DNA from: Terriglobia bacterium
Lineage (GTDB): Bacteria > Acidobacteriota > Terriglobia > Bryobacterales > Bryobacteraceae
Direction: 5' to 3'
NCBI GenBank assembly: GCA_020073305.1
Contig: JAIQFK010000013.1
Coordinates: 62,001-126,000 of the forward strand
DNA length: 64,000 nt
Shown here: positions 16,608 to 25,253 of the stretch, piece after piece
Position numbering within the stretch: the first letter of the stretch is position 1
How the letters are laid out: every line of letters starts with the position of its first letter
Translations under genes and position numbers: made by a program
Notes under the pieces: model-generated
Database searches by the model: none
What the model saw: the letters and a program-made list of their open reading frames with translations, nothing else
Told to the model about the DNA's origin: nothing

Positions 16608-18128
16608 ATGTCTTTGGAGAACCCGTTTCAGGATCCGCTCCGCTTCGAGCGCCGGATACCGGAATGCACGGTCGTGATTTTCGGAGCGAATGGGGACCTG
16701 ACCAAACGGAAGCTGCTTCCGGCCCTCTACCGGCTGGCCTATGAACGGCGGCTGTCCTCCGGGTTCGCGGTATTGGGAGTCTCGCGCACGCCCATGACGG
16801 ACGACGAGTTTCGCGAGAAAATGTGCGAGTCCGTCGCCAAGTACCTGGAGGACTCCCCGTTTGACAAGGAGGTGTGGTCCGGTTTCGCCCGGAGCCTGTA
16901 CTACATGGCGGGCGATATCAGCGATCCCCAAGCTTTTCTTAACCTGGCGGCGCGCGTCAAGCAGGTTGATGACGAGCGTCAGACCGGCGGAAACGTTCTG
17001 TTCTATCTTTCCACGCAGCCCAGTCAGTACGGGGCGGCCGCCAAGGGGATTGGCGGGGCCGGGTTGGCCAACAGCAAAGGGTGGCGGCGCATCGTCATCG
17101 AAAAACCGTTCGGACACGATCTGGCCAGCGCGCGAGAGCTGAGTGAGAAATTGCACGAGGTGTTTCGCGAGTCGGACGTGTACCGGATCGACCACTATCT
17201 CGGCAAAGAGACGGTGCAGAATATTTTGGCGTTCCGTTTCGGCAACGGGATTTTCGAACCGTTATGGAACCGGCGCTACGTGAATAGCGTGCAGATCACG
17301 GCGGCCGAATCGATCGGCGTGGAAGGGAGAGGCGCTTATTATCAGGAGGCCGGCGCGTTGCGGGACATGATCCAGAATCATCTGTTGCAGATCATGGCGA
17401 CCATTGCCATGGAGCCGAGCGCGACGTTTCAGCCGGATGCGGTGCGCGACGAGCGCGCGAAACTGCTGCGGACGATCCGGATCCTGAAGCCTTCCGAGGT
17501 TCTCGAGAATTCGGTTCCGGGCCAATATGGGCCTGCGCGCATCGGCGGCGCCGACGTGCCGGGCTTCCGCCAGGAGCCGGGTGTGGATGCGCAGGCGCGC
17601 ACCGACACCTATGCCGCGGCGACGTTTTTCGTCGACAACTGGCGATGGGCGGGGGTGCCTTTCTACATTCGCACGGGCAAGCGGCTGCCCAAGCGGGTGA
17701 CGGAAATCGCCATTCAGTTCAATTCCGCACCGCACGCGGTGTTCGGCGAGCACGGCGACGAAACCACACCCAACCTGCTTATCCTCCGCATTCAGCCCGA
17801 GGAGGGCATTTCGCTGCGATTTCTGTCGAAAAGGCCCGGAGCGGGCATGAAGCTGCGCCCGGTTTCGATGGATTTCAATTATGGATCGAGCTTCGGCGAG
17901 CGGTCGCCCACGGCGTACGAAACGCTGCTGCTGGACGCGATGATCGGCGATGCCACGCTCTACACGCGACAGGATATGGTGGAGGCGAGCTGGGCGGTGG
18001 TGGAGCCGATCTTGGGTGTGTGGCAGGAGCAGAAATTCGATTTTCCGAACTACGCGGCGGGAACCTGGGGGCCGAAGGAGGCCGATGAAATGCTGGCGCG
18101 CCACGGGCACGCCTGGAGAAGGCCTTGA
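16608..18128 (+). CDS. zwf: Glucose-6-phosphate 1-dehydrogenase
   Basis: 506 aa, normal length. It oxidises glucose 6-phosphate to 6-phosphogluconolactone, making NADPH. NADP-binding GANGDLTKRKLLPALY is at 26-41; the substrate/catalytic motif RIDHYLGKE is at 193-201; also EKPFGHDLASA, QITAAESIGVEGRGAYYQEAGALRDMIQNHLLQ and WRWAGVPFYIRTGKRLP. Start set by the family N-terminus and by an extended -10 that would lie inside the gene if the upstream ATG at 16566 were used. It is the first gene of zwf-opcA-pgl, its stop overlapping the TTG start of opcA. Confidence 0.96.
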   Translation: MSLENPFQDPLRFERRIPECTVVIFGANGDLTKRKLLPALYRLAYERRLSSGFAVLGVSRTPMTDDEFREKMCESVAKYLEDSPFDKEVWSGFARSLYYMAGDISDPQAFLNLAARVKQVDDERQTGGNVLFYLSTQPSQYGAAAKGIGGAGLANSKGWRRIVIEKPFGHDLASARELSEKLHEVFRESDVYRIDHYLGKETVQNILAFRFGNGIFEPLWNRRYVNSVQITAAESIGVEGRGAYYQEAGALRDMIQNHLLQIMATIAMEPSATFQPDAVRDERAKLLRTIRILKPSEVLENSVPGQYGPARIGGADVPGFRQEPGVDAQARTDTYAAATFFVDNWRWAGVPFYIRTGKRLPKRVTEIAIQFNSAPHAVFGEHGDETTPNLLILRIQPEEGISLRFLSKRPGAGMKLRPVSMDFNYGSSFGERSPTAYETLLLDAMIGDATLYTRQDMVEASWAVVEPILGVWQEQKFDFPNYAAGTWGPKEADEMLARHGHAWRRP

Positions 18129-19153
18129 GCGCCACGATCCAGCCGGAAACGATTCTGCGCGAGCTTGCGGAGTTGTGGGTTTCGCTCGGCAAGGAATCCG
18201 ATGCGACTCAGTCATCGGGTGTGCTGCGTGCCTGCGCCATGACGCTGGTTACGGTGGTGGAAGAATCCGAGGACACGAGCGACGTGTGGTCGGTGATGGC
18301 CGCGCTCATGCCGGAGCACCCCAGCCGGGCGATCGTGATCCGGTTTCGGCCGTCGGCGGAACGCGCGCTCTCCTCACGCGTGTTTTCCCAGTGCTGGATG
18401 CCATTCGGACAGCGCCGGCAGATCTGCTGCGAGCAGATTGAAATTATGGCATCGGATGCCAGCCTGCCGGACCTGCCGGCGGTGATCTTGCCTCTGGCGG
18501 TCGCGGACCTGCCGGTAGTGCTTTGGTGCCGCGGGGCGCGCCTGTTCAACCTTCGGGATTTCCCGCAACTGGACAAGATCGCTAACAGGGTGGTGGTCGA
18601 TTCTGGGGCGTTCGGTAGCCCAGCGGCCATTCTCGGGCGGCTCGACGAGCTGACGCGTTCGGGGCGGATTCTGGCGGATCTCGCGTGGACGCGGCTGACG
18701 CGCTGGCGCGAACTGGTGGCGCAGATCTTCGAGAACCGCAGCTACCTGGCGCGCCTCGCCGCGGTCCGGCAGGTGCGTATCGGGTTCGGCGGGGCCGCGC
18801 CGCCCTCGGCCGCGTGCTATCTGGCGGCGTGGCTGCTGGACTGTCTGGAAAATGCTGGCACGACGCCTTCTGTGAGCTGGGGACCGGTTGAAAACGCTCG
18901 AGACGGAGAAATCACGCGAGTAGAACTGATGGCGCCTGACGACGGCGGCATACAGGTGAGCATTCGCTTGACGGGCGACGGAGAGAGGCAGTGCGCCGAG
19001 GTGCGTGTGAATACGCTGGGCAGCCGCACCCTCTTCGCGCCGGACAACGACTATACCTTGCTGCGGCAGGAACTCTCGATCCCGGGCCGTGACCCGGTTT
19101 TCGAGAAGACCCTGGCGAGGGCGGCGCGGATGGCGTCAACGGAGAAACTATGA
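18125..19153 (+). CDS. opcA: OpcA, glucose-6-phosphate dehydrogenase assembly protein
   Basis: 342 aa, TTG start overlapping the zwf stop (TTGA). Matches the OpcA family by position and by features such as ARACAMTLV-like text (VLRACAMTLVTVVEE), HPSRAIVIRF, CCEQIEI, LPLAVADLPVVLWCRGARLF, VVDSGAFG and DLAWTRLTRWRELVAQIFEN. In cyanobacteria and actinobacteria OpcA is needed for assembly and redox activation of Zwf. Its presence between zwf and pgl suggests the same control here. Ends in an ATGA overlap with pgl, so the three genes are translationally coupled. Confidence 0.9.
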   Translation: MSATIQPETILRELAELWVSLGKESDATQSSGVLRACAMTLVTVVEESEDTSDVWSVMAALMPEHPSRAIVIRFRPSAERALSSRVFSQCWMPFGQRRQICCEQIEIMASDASLPDLPAVILPLAVADLPVVLWCRGARLFNLRDFPQLDKIANRVVVDSGAFGSPAAILGRLDELTRSGRILADLAWTRLTRWRELVAQIFENRSYLARLAAVRQVRIGFGGAAPPSAACYLAAWLLDCLENAGTTPSVSWGPVENARDGEITRVELMAPDDGGIQVSIRLTGDGERQCAEVRVNTLGSRTLFAPDNDYTLLRQELSIPGRDPVFEKTLARAARMASTEKL

Positions 19154-19878
19154 GTGTGGATCGGCACATTTGTGAGGACGCGGAGGCTGCCGCCGAGGCT
19201 TGCGCGCAGTTTATTCTCGCCCTTCTCAAAGAAACTCTCGCCACGCGCGATTATGCGACGCTTGCGCTTTCCGGAGGGTCCACGCCCAAGTTGCTGTTCA
19301 AGAGCCTGGTGGACGCGAAGTTCAAATGGGACGGCGTTCATCTGTTTTGGGTGGACGAACGCGCGGTTCCGCCGGATAATCCACGCAGCAACTACAAGCT
19401 GGCGTCGGACTTGCTAATCGGACCCGCGGGCATCCCGCGCCAGCAGGTCCATCGCATTCGCGCCGAGCTGCATCCGACGGCGGCTGTCGAAGTGTACGTG
19501 GAAGAAATCCGCCGATTCTTCAAGCTTCAGCAGCGCGAACTCCCGAAGTTCGACGTGATCCAGCGCGGAATGGGAGCCGATGCCCACACGGCCAGCCTGT
19601 TTCCCTCAGAACCCCTTATCACTGACCGTAAAAACATCGCTGCCGCCCTGAACGTGGCGAAGCTGGACCAATGGCGAATCACGCTGTTGCCGGGAACGTT
19701 GCTGGCCGCGCACAACACGGCCGTGCTGGTGGCCGGCGAGGACAAAGCTGCCGCCGTTCGCGCGGTTTTCGAAGAGTCCTTCGATCCCAAGAAATACCCC
19801 GCGCAGCTCGGCATGCGGGACGGCGCAAATGTGACTTGGTTTCTGGACCAGGGAGCGGCGAAATTGCTGCAAGGTTGA
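19150..19878 (+). CDS. pgl: 6-phosphogluconolactonase (DevB/Pgl type)
   Basis: 242 aa. It hydrolyses 6-phosphogluconolactone, the product of Zwf. Motifs of the NagB/DevB fold are LALSGGSTPKLLFKSL, VHLFWVDERAVPPDNPRSNYKLA, DVIQRGMGADAHTASLFP (the family usually has GxGxDGHTASLFP; here Ala replaces Gly before His), and RITLLPGTLLAAHNTAVLVAGEDKA. Starts in an ATGA overlap with opcA. Converges on the J-domain gene 19 bases downstream. Cytoplasmic. Confidence 0.94.
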   Translation: MSVDRHICEDAEAAAEACAQFILALLKETLATRDYATLALSGGSTPKLLFKSLVDAKFKWDGVHLFWVDERAVPPDNPRSNYKLASDLLIGPAGIPRQQVHRIRAELHPTAAVEVYVEEIRRFFKLQQRELPKFDVIQRGMGADAHTASLFPSEPLITDRKNIAAALNVAKLDQWRITLLPGTLLAAHNTAVLVAGEDKAAAVRAVFEESFDPKKYPAQLGMRDGANVTWFLDQGAAKLLQG

Positions 19879-19897
19879 GTGTCCATGCGGGCGCGAG

Positions 19898-20923
19898 TCA
19901 CTGCGGCTCGCGTTTGCGCACCAGCGCGACGGTTCCGGTGGCCGGACCGGTCTGGTTTCCTGGGTCGGTAACCGACCACACCAGTTGCAGCGCGTTATCG
20001 GACGTCAGCTTCAACTGGATCTCGCCTTTCGATCCGCCTTCGCCATTCCACGCCGCATTGGCCGTGTCGTCCTGGCACTTGCCTTCGAAGTAAAAGTGCA
20101 CCATCGGCGGCTCGGGCACCCCCATGCTGGGGTAGCGCGCGCGGTAACGTCCTTCGAGCGCGCCCTGCCTCGCGGCCATGATGAGGTCGACGGATTCCGG
20201 CGTAAACGCGGAAGTGACGGACGCGACTTTTGAGGGCGGTAGCACCCAGACGCCGGAGAAGCGGCTCGATCCGGCAATCGGGCGCTGGGCTGGGTTCAGG
20301 ATGCGGTTCGTTAGAAAATCGAGTTCCTTCGCCTGGAGCACGGTCTGGTTCAGCGCGCGGTCTCGAGCGACCTTGGCGCTGGCGAGATCGGAGCGCAGTG
20401 CGTCGGGGTCCAGGGTCTTGTCAGTCGTGTCGGCAGCAGGCGGGGCGGGATTCGAAACCGGCGCCGCGCGAGTGGCTGCCGGAGCTAGCGGCGCGGCGTT
20501 CACCTGCGCGGGTTCGGCCGATTCGCCGGCCTGCTGGCTGAAGTACCATCCGATTCCCACAATCCCGGCAAAGGCGCAGATAAGCCATCCGAGGGTAATG
20601 AGCGCGCGGGCGCGCCACCTCCCCACGCTGCGTTTCGAAGCCGCCGGTTCCGCGGGCTTTTCGCCGCCGCCGGCGAGCGAGGCGTCGTATCGTCGCCGCC
20701 GTTCGGTGTCGGACAGCACCGCGTAGGCGCGGCTCACGCGCTGCATCTGGTTTTCGGCATAACGCTTCAGGGCGGGCTCGTGCTGCAGATCTGGATGCAG
20801 GAGGCGGACCAGGTTCAGGTAGGCTTCCCGAATCTCCTCTCCCGACGCAGCGGCGTGGAGACCCAGGTCGTCATAGTGCGTCAGAGCCTGTTTCTCCGTA
20901 GGTCGATCTTGGATTCGTTCCAC
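19898..20923 (-). CDS. Membrane-anchored J-domain (DnaJ-like) protein
   Basis: 341 aa. An N-terminal J-domain spans about 14-83 with the essential HPD tripeptide at 43-45 (LVRLLHPDLQH) and the helix IV end RRRRYDASL. One transmembrane helix lies at about 106-128 (ALITLGWLICAFAGIVGIGWYF), then an Ala/Pro-rich linker, a short coiled stretch (LRSDLASAKVARDRALNQTVLQAKELDFL) and a beta-rich C-terminal domain of unknown family likely on the far side of the membrane. J-domains recruit and stimulate DnaK. No G/F or zinc region, so it is a specialised co-chaperone. The only ATG lies 43 bases inside the upstream DUF362 gene, giving an unusual overlap. Confidence 0.82.
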   Translation of the reverse strand: MERIQDRPTEKQALTHYDDLGLHAAASGEEIREAYLNLVRLLHPDLQHEPALKRYAENQMQRVSRAYAVLSDTERRRRYDASLAGGGEKPAEPAASKRSVGRWRARALITLGWLICAFAGIVGIGWYFSQQAGESAEPAQVNAAPLAPAATRAAPVSNPAPPAADTTDKTLDPDALRSDLASAKVARDRALNQTVLQAKELDFLTNRILNPAQRPIAGSSRFSGVWVLPPSKVASVTSAFTPESVDLIMAARQGALEGRYRARYPSMGVPEPPMVHFYFEGKCQDDTANAAWNGEGGSKGEIQLKLTSDNALQLVWSVTDPGNQTGPATGTVALVRKREPQ

Positions 20924-22002
20924 TCGCCAAGCCCCATAGCTCCGGCAATCTCAACGTGTTCGGGCTGCCGGCTCCAGAAAGTGCTGTATTTATCCGGCCG
21001 GTCTTCGGCCACCGGCTTCATCCCCATGGTGGCGCGCTTTTCGTCGATGGCCTTCCAGCCGATATGGTCGAGCGCCACCGGGTCGGTCGCGAAGTAAAGC
21101 GTCTTGTGCTCCCAGACGAACTGCGGGCGGGAGCCGGGCCCGCCATGATAAAGGCCTTTGACGCCGTCAAGCACGTGCAGCACGGCCTTGTTGCGGATGA
21201 CCGGCATGGAGACTACGGCCGGAATGAAACTGCCGCAAGCGTTGAGCGTGCTCGACGAATGGCTGCGCGAGACGTTGTTCACCAATCCATGCGAGAGATT
21301 CTTGAGCGCCAGCGTCACGCCGGCCGATTGATGGTCTTTCAGAACCGGCAGGTTGATCAGTTTATTGACTTCCTGGGTGATGAAGCGCGCGGCGTAAGAG
21401 CGGCGCGCCGTCAGGTTGCTGATATCGTAACCCGAAAGCGTCAGCGCCATATCCATGTAGTGATCGGGATCGTAGCCTTCGATGGCGAGCTGTACTTCGT
21501 CGAATGTCGCCACCGCGCTCGACGTGCGTACCCCTTCAGGCAACCATTTGCCGAACCCGCCTTCGATGAACTGATCGCGATAGCGATCATAGACTACGAT
21601 GTCCTGGTTTTTGATGCCGGCTGCGTTCAGACCCGCGATGATCTCGCGCACGACCTCGGCTGCCGAAATCACGTGCGGCTGGCCGACTGGATTCACCTTG
21701 ATGCCGACCACGTCGCCCGGTTCGACAAACAGGCGCCAGGCATCCACCCATCCGCCGGCGCCGGTGAGATCCGTCATCCCTTTGCGCATCATCTGCTGCA
21801 CCGGCTCGGCTTGATACCGGCCCTGGATAATGCACCCTGGATGTTCAACGGCGACCACGCGGCCGCGGAAGAGGCCGGGCATGGCCAGCTTGCTCGAATC
21901 CGCTTTGGAGGAGACCTGGGCCGCAGCGATAGCAGGGCCGCCCAGTGCGGCGGCCAGTGTGCCACCCATGGCTTCGAGATAATGGCGTCGGGTCCAAAGC
22001 AT
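20881..22002 (-). CDS. Tat-exported DUF362 domain protein
   Basis: 373 aa. N-terminal WTRRHYLEAMGGTLAAALGGPAIAAAQ is a twin-arginine signal. DUF362 features: DVVGIKVNPVGQPHVISAAEVVREIIAGL, IVVYDRYRDQF, INLPVLKDHQSAGVTLALKNLSHGLVNN, and TDPVALDHIGWKAID. The C-terminal ferredoxin domain of some DUF362 proteins is absent. The function of the family is not established; an iron-sulfur or redox role is often assumed. The open frame continues upstream to 22152, but 22002 is the Tat-consistent start with a GAGG sequence upstream. The next gene starts before this one ends. Confidence 0.86.
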   Translation of the reverse strand: MLWTRRHYLEAMGGTLAAALGGPAIAAAQVSSKADSSKLAMPGLFRGRVVAVEHPGCIIQGRYQAEPVQQMMRKGMTDLTGAGGWVDAWRLFVEPGDVVGIKVNPVGQPHVISAAEVVREIIAGLNAAGIKNQDIVVYDRYRDQFIEGGFGKWLPEGVRTSSAVATFDEVQLAIEGYDPDHYMDMALTLSGYDISNLTARRSYAARFITQEVNKLINLPVLKDHQSAGVTLALKNLSHGLVNNVSRSHSSSTLNACGSFIPAVVSMPVIRNKAVLHVLDGVKGLYHGGPGSRPQFVWEHKTLYFATDPVALDHIGWKAIDEKRATMGMKPVAEDRPDKYSTFWSRQPEHVEIAGAMGLGEWNESKIDLRRNRL

Positions 22003-22090
22003 GATCGGGTCCTCGCGGAGGTTATTGGATTTTACAGTAGCACAGGGAGAGTGAAGGAGAAAATTATCGCGCGATAACGACTTCCAGAGT

Positions 22091-22426
22091 ATGCAGAAAC
22101 CGAGCCGCGAGTGTGAACGAGCGGTCACGATTTCATATTTCATAACGTTCACCTGTTATGGAACGCGCCAGCACGGCGATGAAGGTGGATCAGTTGATCG
22201 TTTGCACAGCCTACCTGGAAGCCGTTTGCTTGAAGAGGACGGGAGAAGAGCTTCAGCCGCGAAAGCATTGATGGATCAAGCGCGGTACCATCTCGATGAG
22301 CGTCGCCGTGAACTCGTTTTGCGGTCGATGGTTGAGGCCTGTTCGCACCGCGGCTGGATGTTGCTCGCCGCACACGTTCGGACCAACCACGTGCACGCAG
22401 TTGTAGGAGCCGATGTCCGACCCTTG
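22091..22426 (+). pseudogene. Fragment of an IS200-like (Y1/HUH, RAYT-type) transposase
   Basis: The reading frame gives YFITFTCYGTRQHGDEGGSVDR, then MDQARYHLDERRRELVLRSMVEAC and SHRGWMLLAAHVRTNHVHAVV, the N-terminal half of an HUH single-strand transposase; the metal-binding His-x-His is NHVH at about residues 100-102. Similarity stops near DVRPL and the frame then runs as a shadow into the aldo/keto reductase gene, so the part that would hold the catalytic tyrosine is missing. This is a truncated, probably inactive remnant. Related REP-associated transposases act on REP palindromes, and a REP-like element is present at 8414-8540. Confidence 0.72.
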
Positions 22427-22508
22427 GTGTGCGGGGACAAGTTTCACAACGTGGTTGCCGCCCGGCCTTTCTTCGATTACAGTAGACATTTCCTGAGGAG
22501 GGCACACC

Positions 22509-23534
22509 ATGCGACAAACTTCCCGGAGGGATTTCGTGACACGAGCGACCGTCGGTGCTTCGGTAGCCGCTCTGGCCCGGCGCGTGATCGCGCAAACCTC
22601 GAGTGCATCCGCCAATGGTATTCCCACTCGCGAACTAGGCCGCACCGGCCAGCGCGTCACCATCATGTGCCTGGGCGGCTGGCACGTCCGCTCGATCAAA
22701 GACGACGCCGAAGCCATTCGCGTGATGCACGCCGCCATCGACGAAGGCGTCAACTTTTTCGACAACGCCTGGGATTATTTCGATGGCGCGGCCGAGGAAG
22801 TCATGGGGAAGGCGCTCGCCATGGACGGGCGCCGCAATAAAGTGTTCCTCATGACCAAGAACTGCAATCGCGATTACAAAGGCGCGATGCAGTGCCTGGA
22901 GGACAGCCTGCGGCGGCTGCGGACGGATCACCTCGATCTGTGGCAGTTTCACGAGCTGGTCTACGACAACGACCCCGACTGGATTTTCGAGAAGGGCGGA
23001 ATCAAGGCGGCGCTCGAAGCCCGCAAAGCCGGGAAAGTCCGCTTCTTAGGCTTCACCGGCCACAAGGACCCGCGCATTCACCTGAAGATGCTGGGCAAGC
23101 CGCACGATTGGGACACCGCGCAGATGCCCATCAACATCATGGACGCGCAGTACCGCAGTTTTCAGGGCGAAGTGATTCCAGTTTGTCTAAAGAAGAACGT
23201 CGGCGTGATCGGCATGAAAGGCCTGGCGGGCGGATATCCGGAAGGCCGCCTGCCGAGTAAGGCGGGACTGACCGTCGAGGAGTGCTACCGCTTCTGCCTG
23301 AGCCTGCCGGTTTCCACGCAGGTGATGGGCGTGACGTCCATGGAGCAGCTCAAACAAAATGTCGCCATCGCGCGCAATTTCAAGCCAATGACCGCCGCGG
23401 AAAAGAGTGCGCTGCTGGCTCGCACCAAAGAGGAAGCCACCGACGGCCGCCACGAGCTGTTCAAGAGCAGCAAAGCGTTCGACAGCACGCACCACCGTAA
23501 GCAGCACGGGTTCGACCTGGATCTGCCGGCGTAG
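22509..23534 (+). CDS. Tat-exported aldo/keto reductase
   Basis: 341 aa. SRRDFVTRATVGASVAALARRVIAQ is a twin-arginine signal. The (beta/alpha)8 reductase core follows: PTRELGRTGQRVTIMCLGGWH, the catalytic DNAWDYFDG (Asp, Tyr), KVFLMTKN (Lys), and LDLWQFHEL (His). AKRs reduce carbonyls with NAD(P)H; export by Tat with bound cofactor would allow periplasmic action. Good Shine-Dalgarno GAGGAGG seven bases upstream. It sits directly downstream of the transposase remnant. Substrate unknown. A hairpin follows the stop. Confidence 0.9.
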   Translation: MRQTSRRDFVTRATVGASVAALARRVIAQTSSASANGIPTRELGRTGQRVTIMCLGGWHVRSIKDDAEAIRVMHAAIDEGVNFFDNAWDYFDGAAEEVMGKALAMDGRRNKVFLMTKNCNRDYKGAMQCLEDSLRRLRTDHLDLWQFHELVYDNDPDWIFEKGGIKAALEARKAGKVRFLGFTGHKDPRIHLKMLGKPHDWDTAQMPINIMDAQYRSFQGEVIPVCLKKNVGVIGMKGLAGGYPEGRLPSKAGLTVEECYRFCLSLPVSTQVMGVTSMEQLKQNVAIARNFKPMTAAEKSALLARTKEEATDGRHELFKSSKAFDSTHHRKQHGFDLDLPA

Positions 23535-23535
23535 T

Positions 23536-23553
23536 GGCCGGGCACGCCCGGCC
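23536..23553. terminator. Hairpin between convergent genes
   Basis: A perfect palindrome, ggccgggc-ac-gcccggcc, begins just after the aldo/keto reductase stop and is followed by cttctt on the plus strand. It lies between two convergent genes and may end transcription from either side; the T-run is weak. Confidence 0.5.
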
Positions 23554-23556
23554 TTC

Positions 23557-23982
23557 TTACCTGCAGGCCATCTCCGAGCGGCCGACAACCTCACCTTTGG
23601 GAGTCAGCTCCAGCGTTGCGGTGCACGTGCTCAAGTTCGCGGGAATATCGGCGGTGACGGTTGCGGACGTACCGTGATAAACGCACCGCACGAACAGGTT
23701 CAGATCGCGGTAGTCGCTCAGCTTCCAGAGAAAAACTGTTTTCTTGCCGACGATTTTCTGGCCGTCAGGTTTTAGGTCGTACTCTTCGCCGCCGGGTTTT
23801 CCGTTATAAACTTTCGGCATTTTGAGCCGGTGCGTGGATGATGCGGCTTCAGGAGCCCAGCCTTCGAGAGGCGCTGCCGTTTCCGAGACGGTGATGGTTG
23901 CCGGGCAGGTGAATGCGGCGGTTTGTGCGGCAGCCGCCGAAACGAAGCCAACTCCCAAAAGGCACACCGCGATCCAATGCAT
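23557..23982 (-). CDS. Small secreted protein (STY0301-like)
   Basis: 141 aa. Signal peptide MHWIAVCLLGVGFVSAAAAQ, then a compact beta-rich domain with four cysteines (FTCPATITVSETAAP, FVRCVYHGTSATVTADIP, LSTCTATLELTPKG, SEMACR), likely two disulfides. The layout recalls the STY0301 family of exported proteins, whose role is unknown. It starts two bases after the stop of the exported nitrilase, so the two are one operon and probably act in the same compartment. The frame is open further upstream, but 23982 puts the signal peptide at the N-terminus. Confidence 0.72.
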   Translation of the reverse strand: MHWIAVCLLGVGFVSAAAAQTAAFTCPATITVSETAAPLEGWAPEAASSTHRLKMPKVYNGKPGGEEYDLKPDGQKIVGKKTVFLWKLSDYRDLNLFVRCVYHGTSATVTADIPANLSTCTATLELTPKGEVVGRSEMACR

Positions 23983-23984
23983 GG

Positions 23985-25037
23985 CTACTCGGGAACTCCC
24001 GCCTTCCGGTAGAGCTGCCGGATGCGCCGGAATTCCTGGCCGGTCTCGCCCAGGCCCAGAGAACGCATCATCTCGGAAATTGGCACCTGCGGATCGTTGG
24101 ACCAGAACATCCCGCGGTCTTCGTCCTCGTAATAACGAAACCCGACTTTGTCGCCGTATTTCTCCTTGAGTGCCGCGCCATTGTGAAGCTGCGGGCTCCA
24201 CGGAAGAATGGCATAGCTGAGATCCAGTTGCTCGACCAGTACGTGGGCGGGCTCTCGGATTTGCGCCATGATTTTTCCGGTCGGTTCGAAGAAGGACGCG
24301 TTATTGCGCCACGTGCTGGAGACGATGTAGTAGCGGTGCGCGAACGCGCGCGCCGCCGGGTGAGTGGTCTGCGGGGATTGCGTCGGCCAGGCCACCAGGT
24401 CCGCGCCCTGGCGCGCCAGCTCCGACCATCCATAATCCCACTCGATGTCGTAACAGATCTGGATGCCGAGCCTGCCGAAGTCGCATTGAAAAACGGACGA
24501 TTCCTTGCCGGGAGTCGTGCCCCCTTCGAGCGAGTCGCTGGCCGTGTGCACCGCCAGGTGGACTTTGCGGTAGATGCCCACCACCTCCCCGTTGCGGCCC
24601 ATGAGAATGGCAGCGTTCGAGCACAGCTTCTTTTCCTTGTCCTCCAACAGGTACGTGGGAACCACGATGTAGCAGTGGTGCTGGCGCGCTTTCTTGGCGA
24701 ATGTGTCTTCGAGAATGCCTTTGAGCGGGACGGCGTCTGCCATCACGTTGTTCGAAGTCTCCCCGGTCACCGCTGTCTCCGGCAGGATCGCGAGGTCCAG
24801 GCCGCGGCCATACTTCTTCTGAGACTCTTCGGCCATCTGGTCAACCAGCCCGGCCAGTTGTTCCAGCCGTTTCTGCAGACCCGGATATTCGCCCCAGAAG
24901 GCCTGCATCGACGTGCCGACGATCACTTTGCGGGGCGGCTGGGCGGCCGTGCTGGGGACCGTAAGTTCGGCGGCCGCGAGGGGCAGGGCCCCGAGCGCGG
25001 CGAGGATCATAGCAATCAGGATCGCGGAGGTGCGCAT
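23985..25037 (-). CDS. Exported carbon-nitrogen hydrolase (nitrilase superfamily)
   Basis: 350 aa. Signal peptide TSAILIAMILAALGALPLAAA, then a nitrilase-fold amidase. The Glu-Lys-Cys triad is visible: Glu in LAILPETAVTG, Lys in IYRKVHLAV, and Cys in LGIQICYDIEWDYGW. Family members hydrolyse amides or nitriles or transfer acyl groups. The exported form is uncommon because most nitrilase-fold amidases are cytoplasmic; Lnt is membrane-embedded. The 3' gene for a small secreted protein follows after two bases. Substrate unknown. Confidence 0.87.
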   Translation of the reverse strand: MRTSAILIAMILAALGALPLAAAELTVPSTAAQPPRKVIVGTSMQAFWGEYPGLQKRLEQLAGLVDQMAEESQKKYGRGLDLAILPETAVTGETSNNVMADAVPLKGILEDTFAKKARQHHCYIVVPTYLLEDKEKKLCSNAAILMGRNGEVVGIYRKVHLAVHTASDSLEGGTTPGKESSVFQCDFGRLGIQICYDIEWDYGWSELARQGADLVAWPTQSPQTTHPAARAFAHRYYIVSSTWRNNASFFEPTGKIMAQIREPAHVLVEQLDLSYAILPWSPQLHNGAALKEKYGDKVGFRYYEDEDRGMFWSNDPQVPISEMMRSLGLGETGQEFRRIRQLYRKAGVPE

Positions 25038-25253
25038 GGAAGGAGCGTATCACGGCGGGCGTGTGGGCGCATGGGCTCACTTTGCTTACCTTCAAATGTG
25101 CAATGCTGTCGTGTGTATGCTGGCCTGCGGTGTGGTATGTCGTACGGTTGTTACCGCATGTCAATCGCCGCCGACGCAGGGGGTGCAAATTTCCGCGCAG
25201 CTGCCAAACCAGAACGGTGGCGAGGTAAACCTCAATGAAAGGAGCGAGCAGAC

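Noticed and set aside
16566-16610. Earlier start for zwf at 16566
   Set aside because: It would place a good extended -10 box inside the gene and add residues not typical of the family.
20956-22077. Long open frame on the plus strand opposite the DUF362 gene (373 codons)
   Set aside because: It is the antisense shadow of a clear Tat/DUF362 gene and its translation shows no family motif; GC-rich codon bias keeps such frames open. The same holds for the plus-strand frames at 23913-25238 and 58557-59600.
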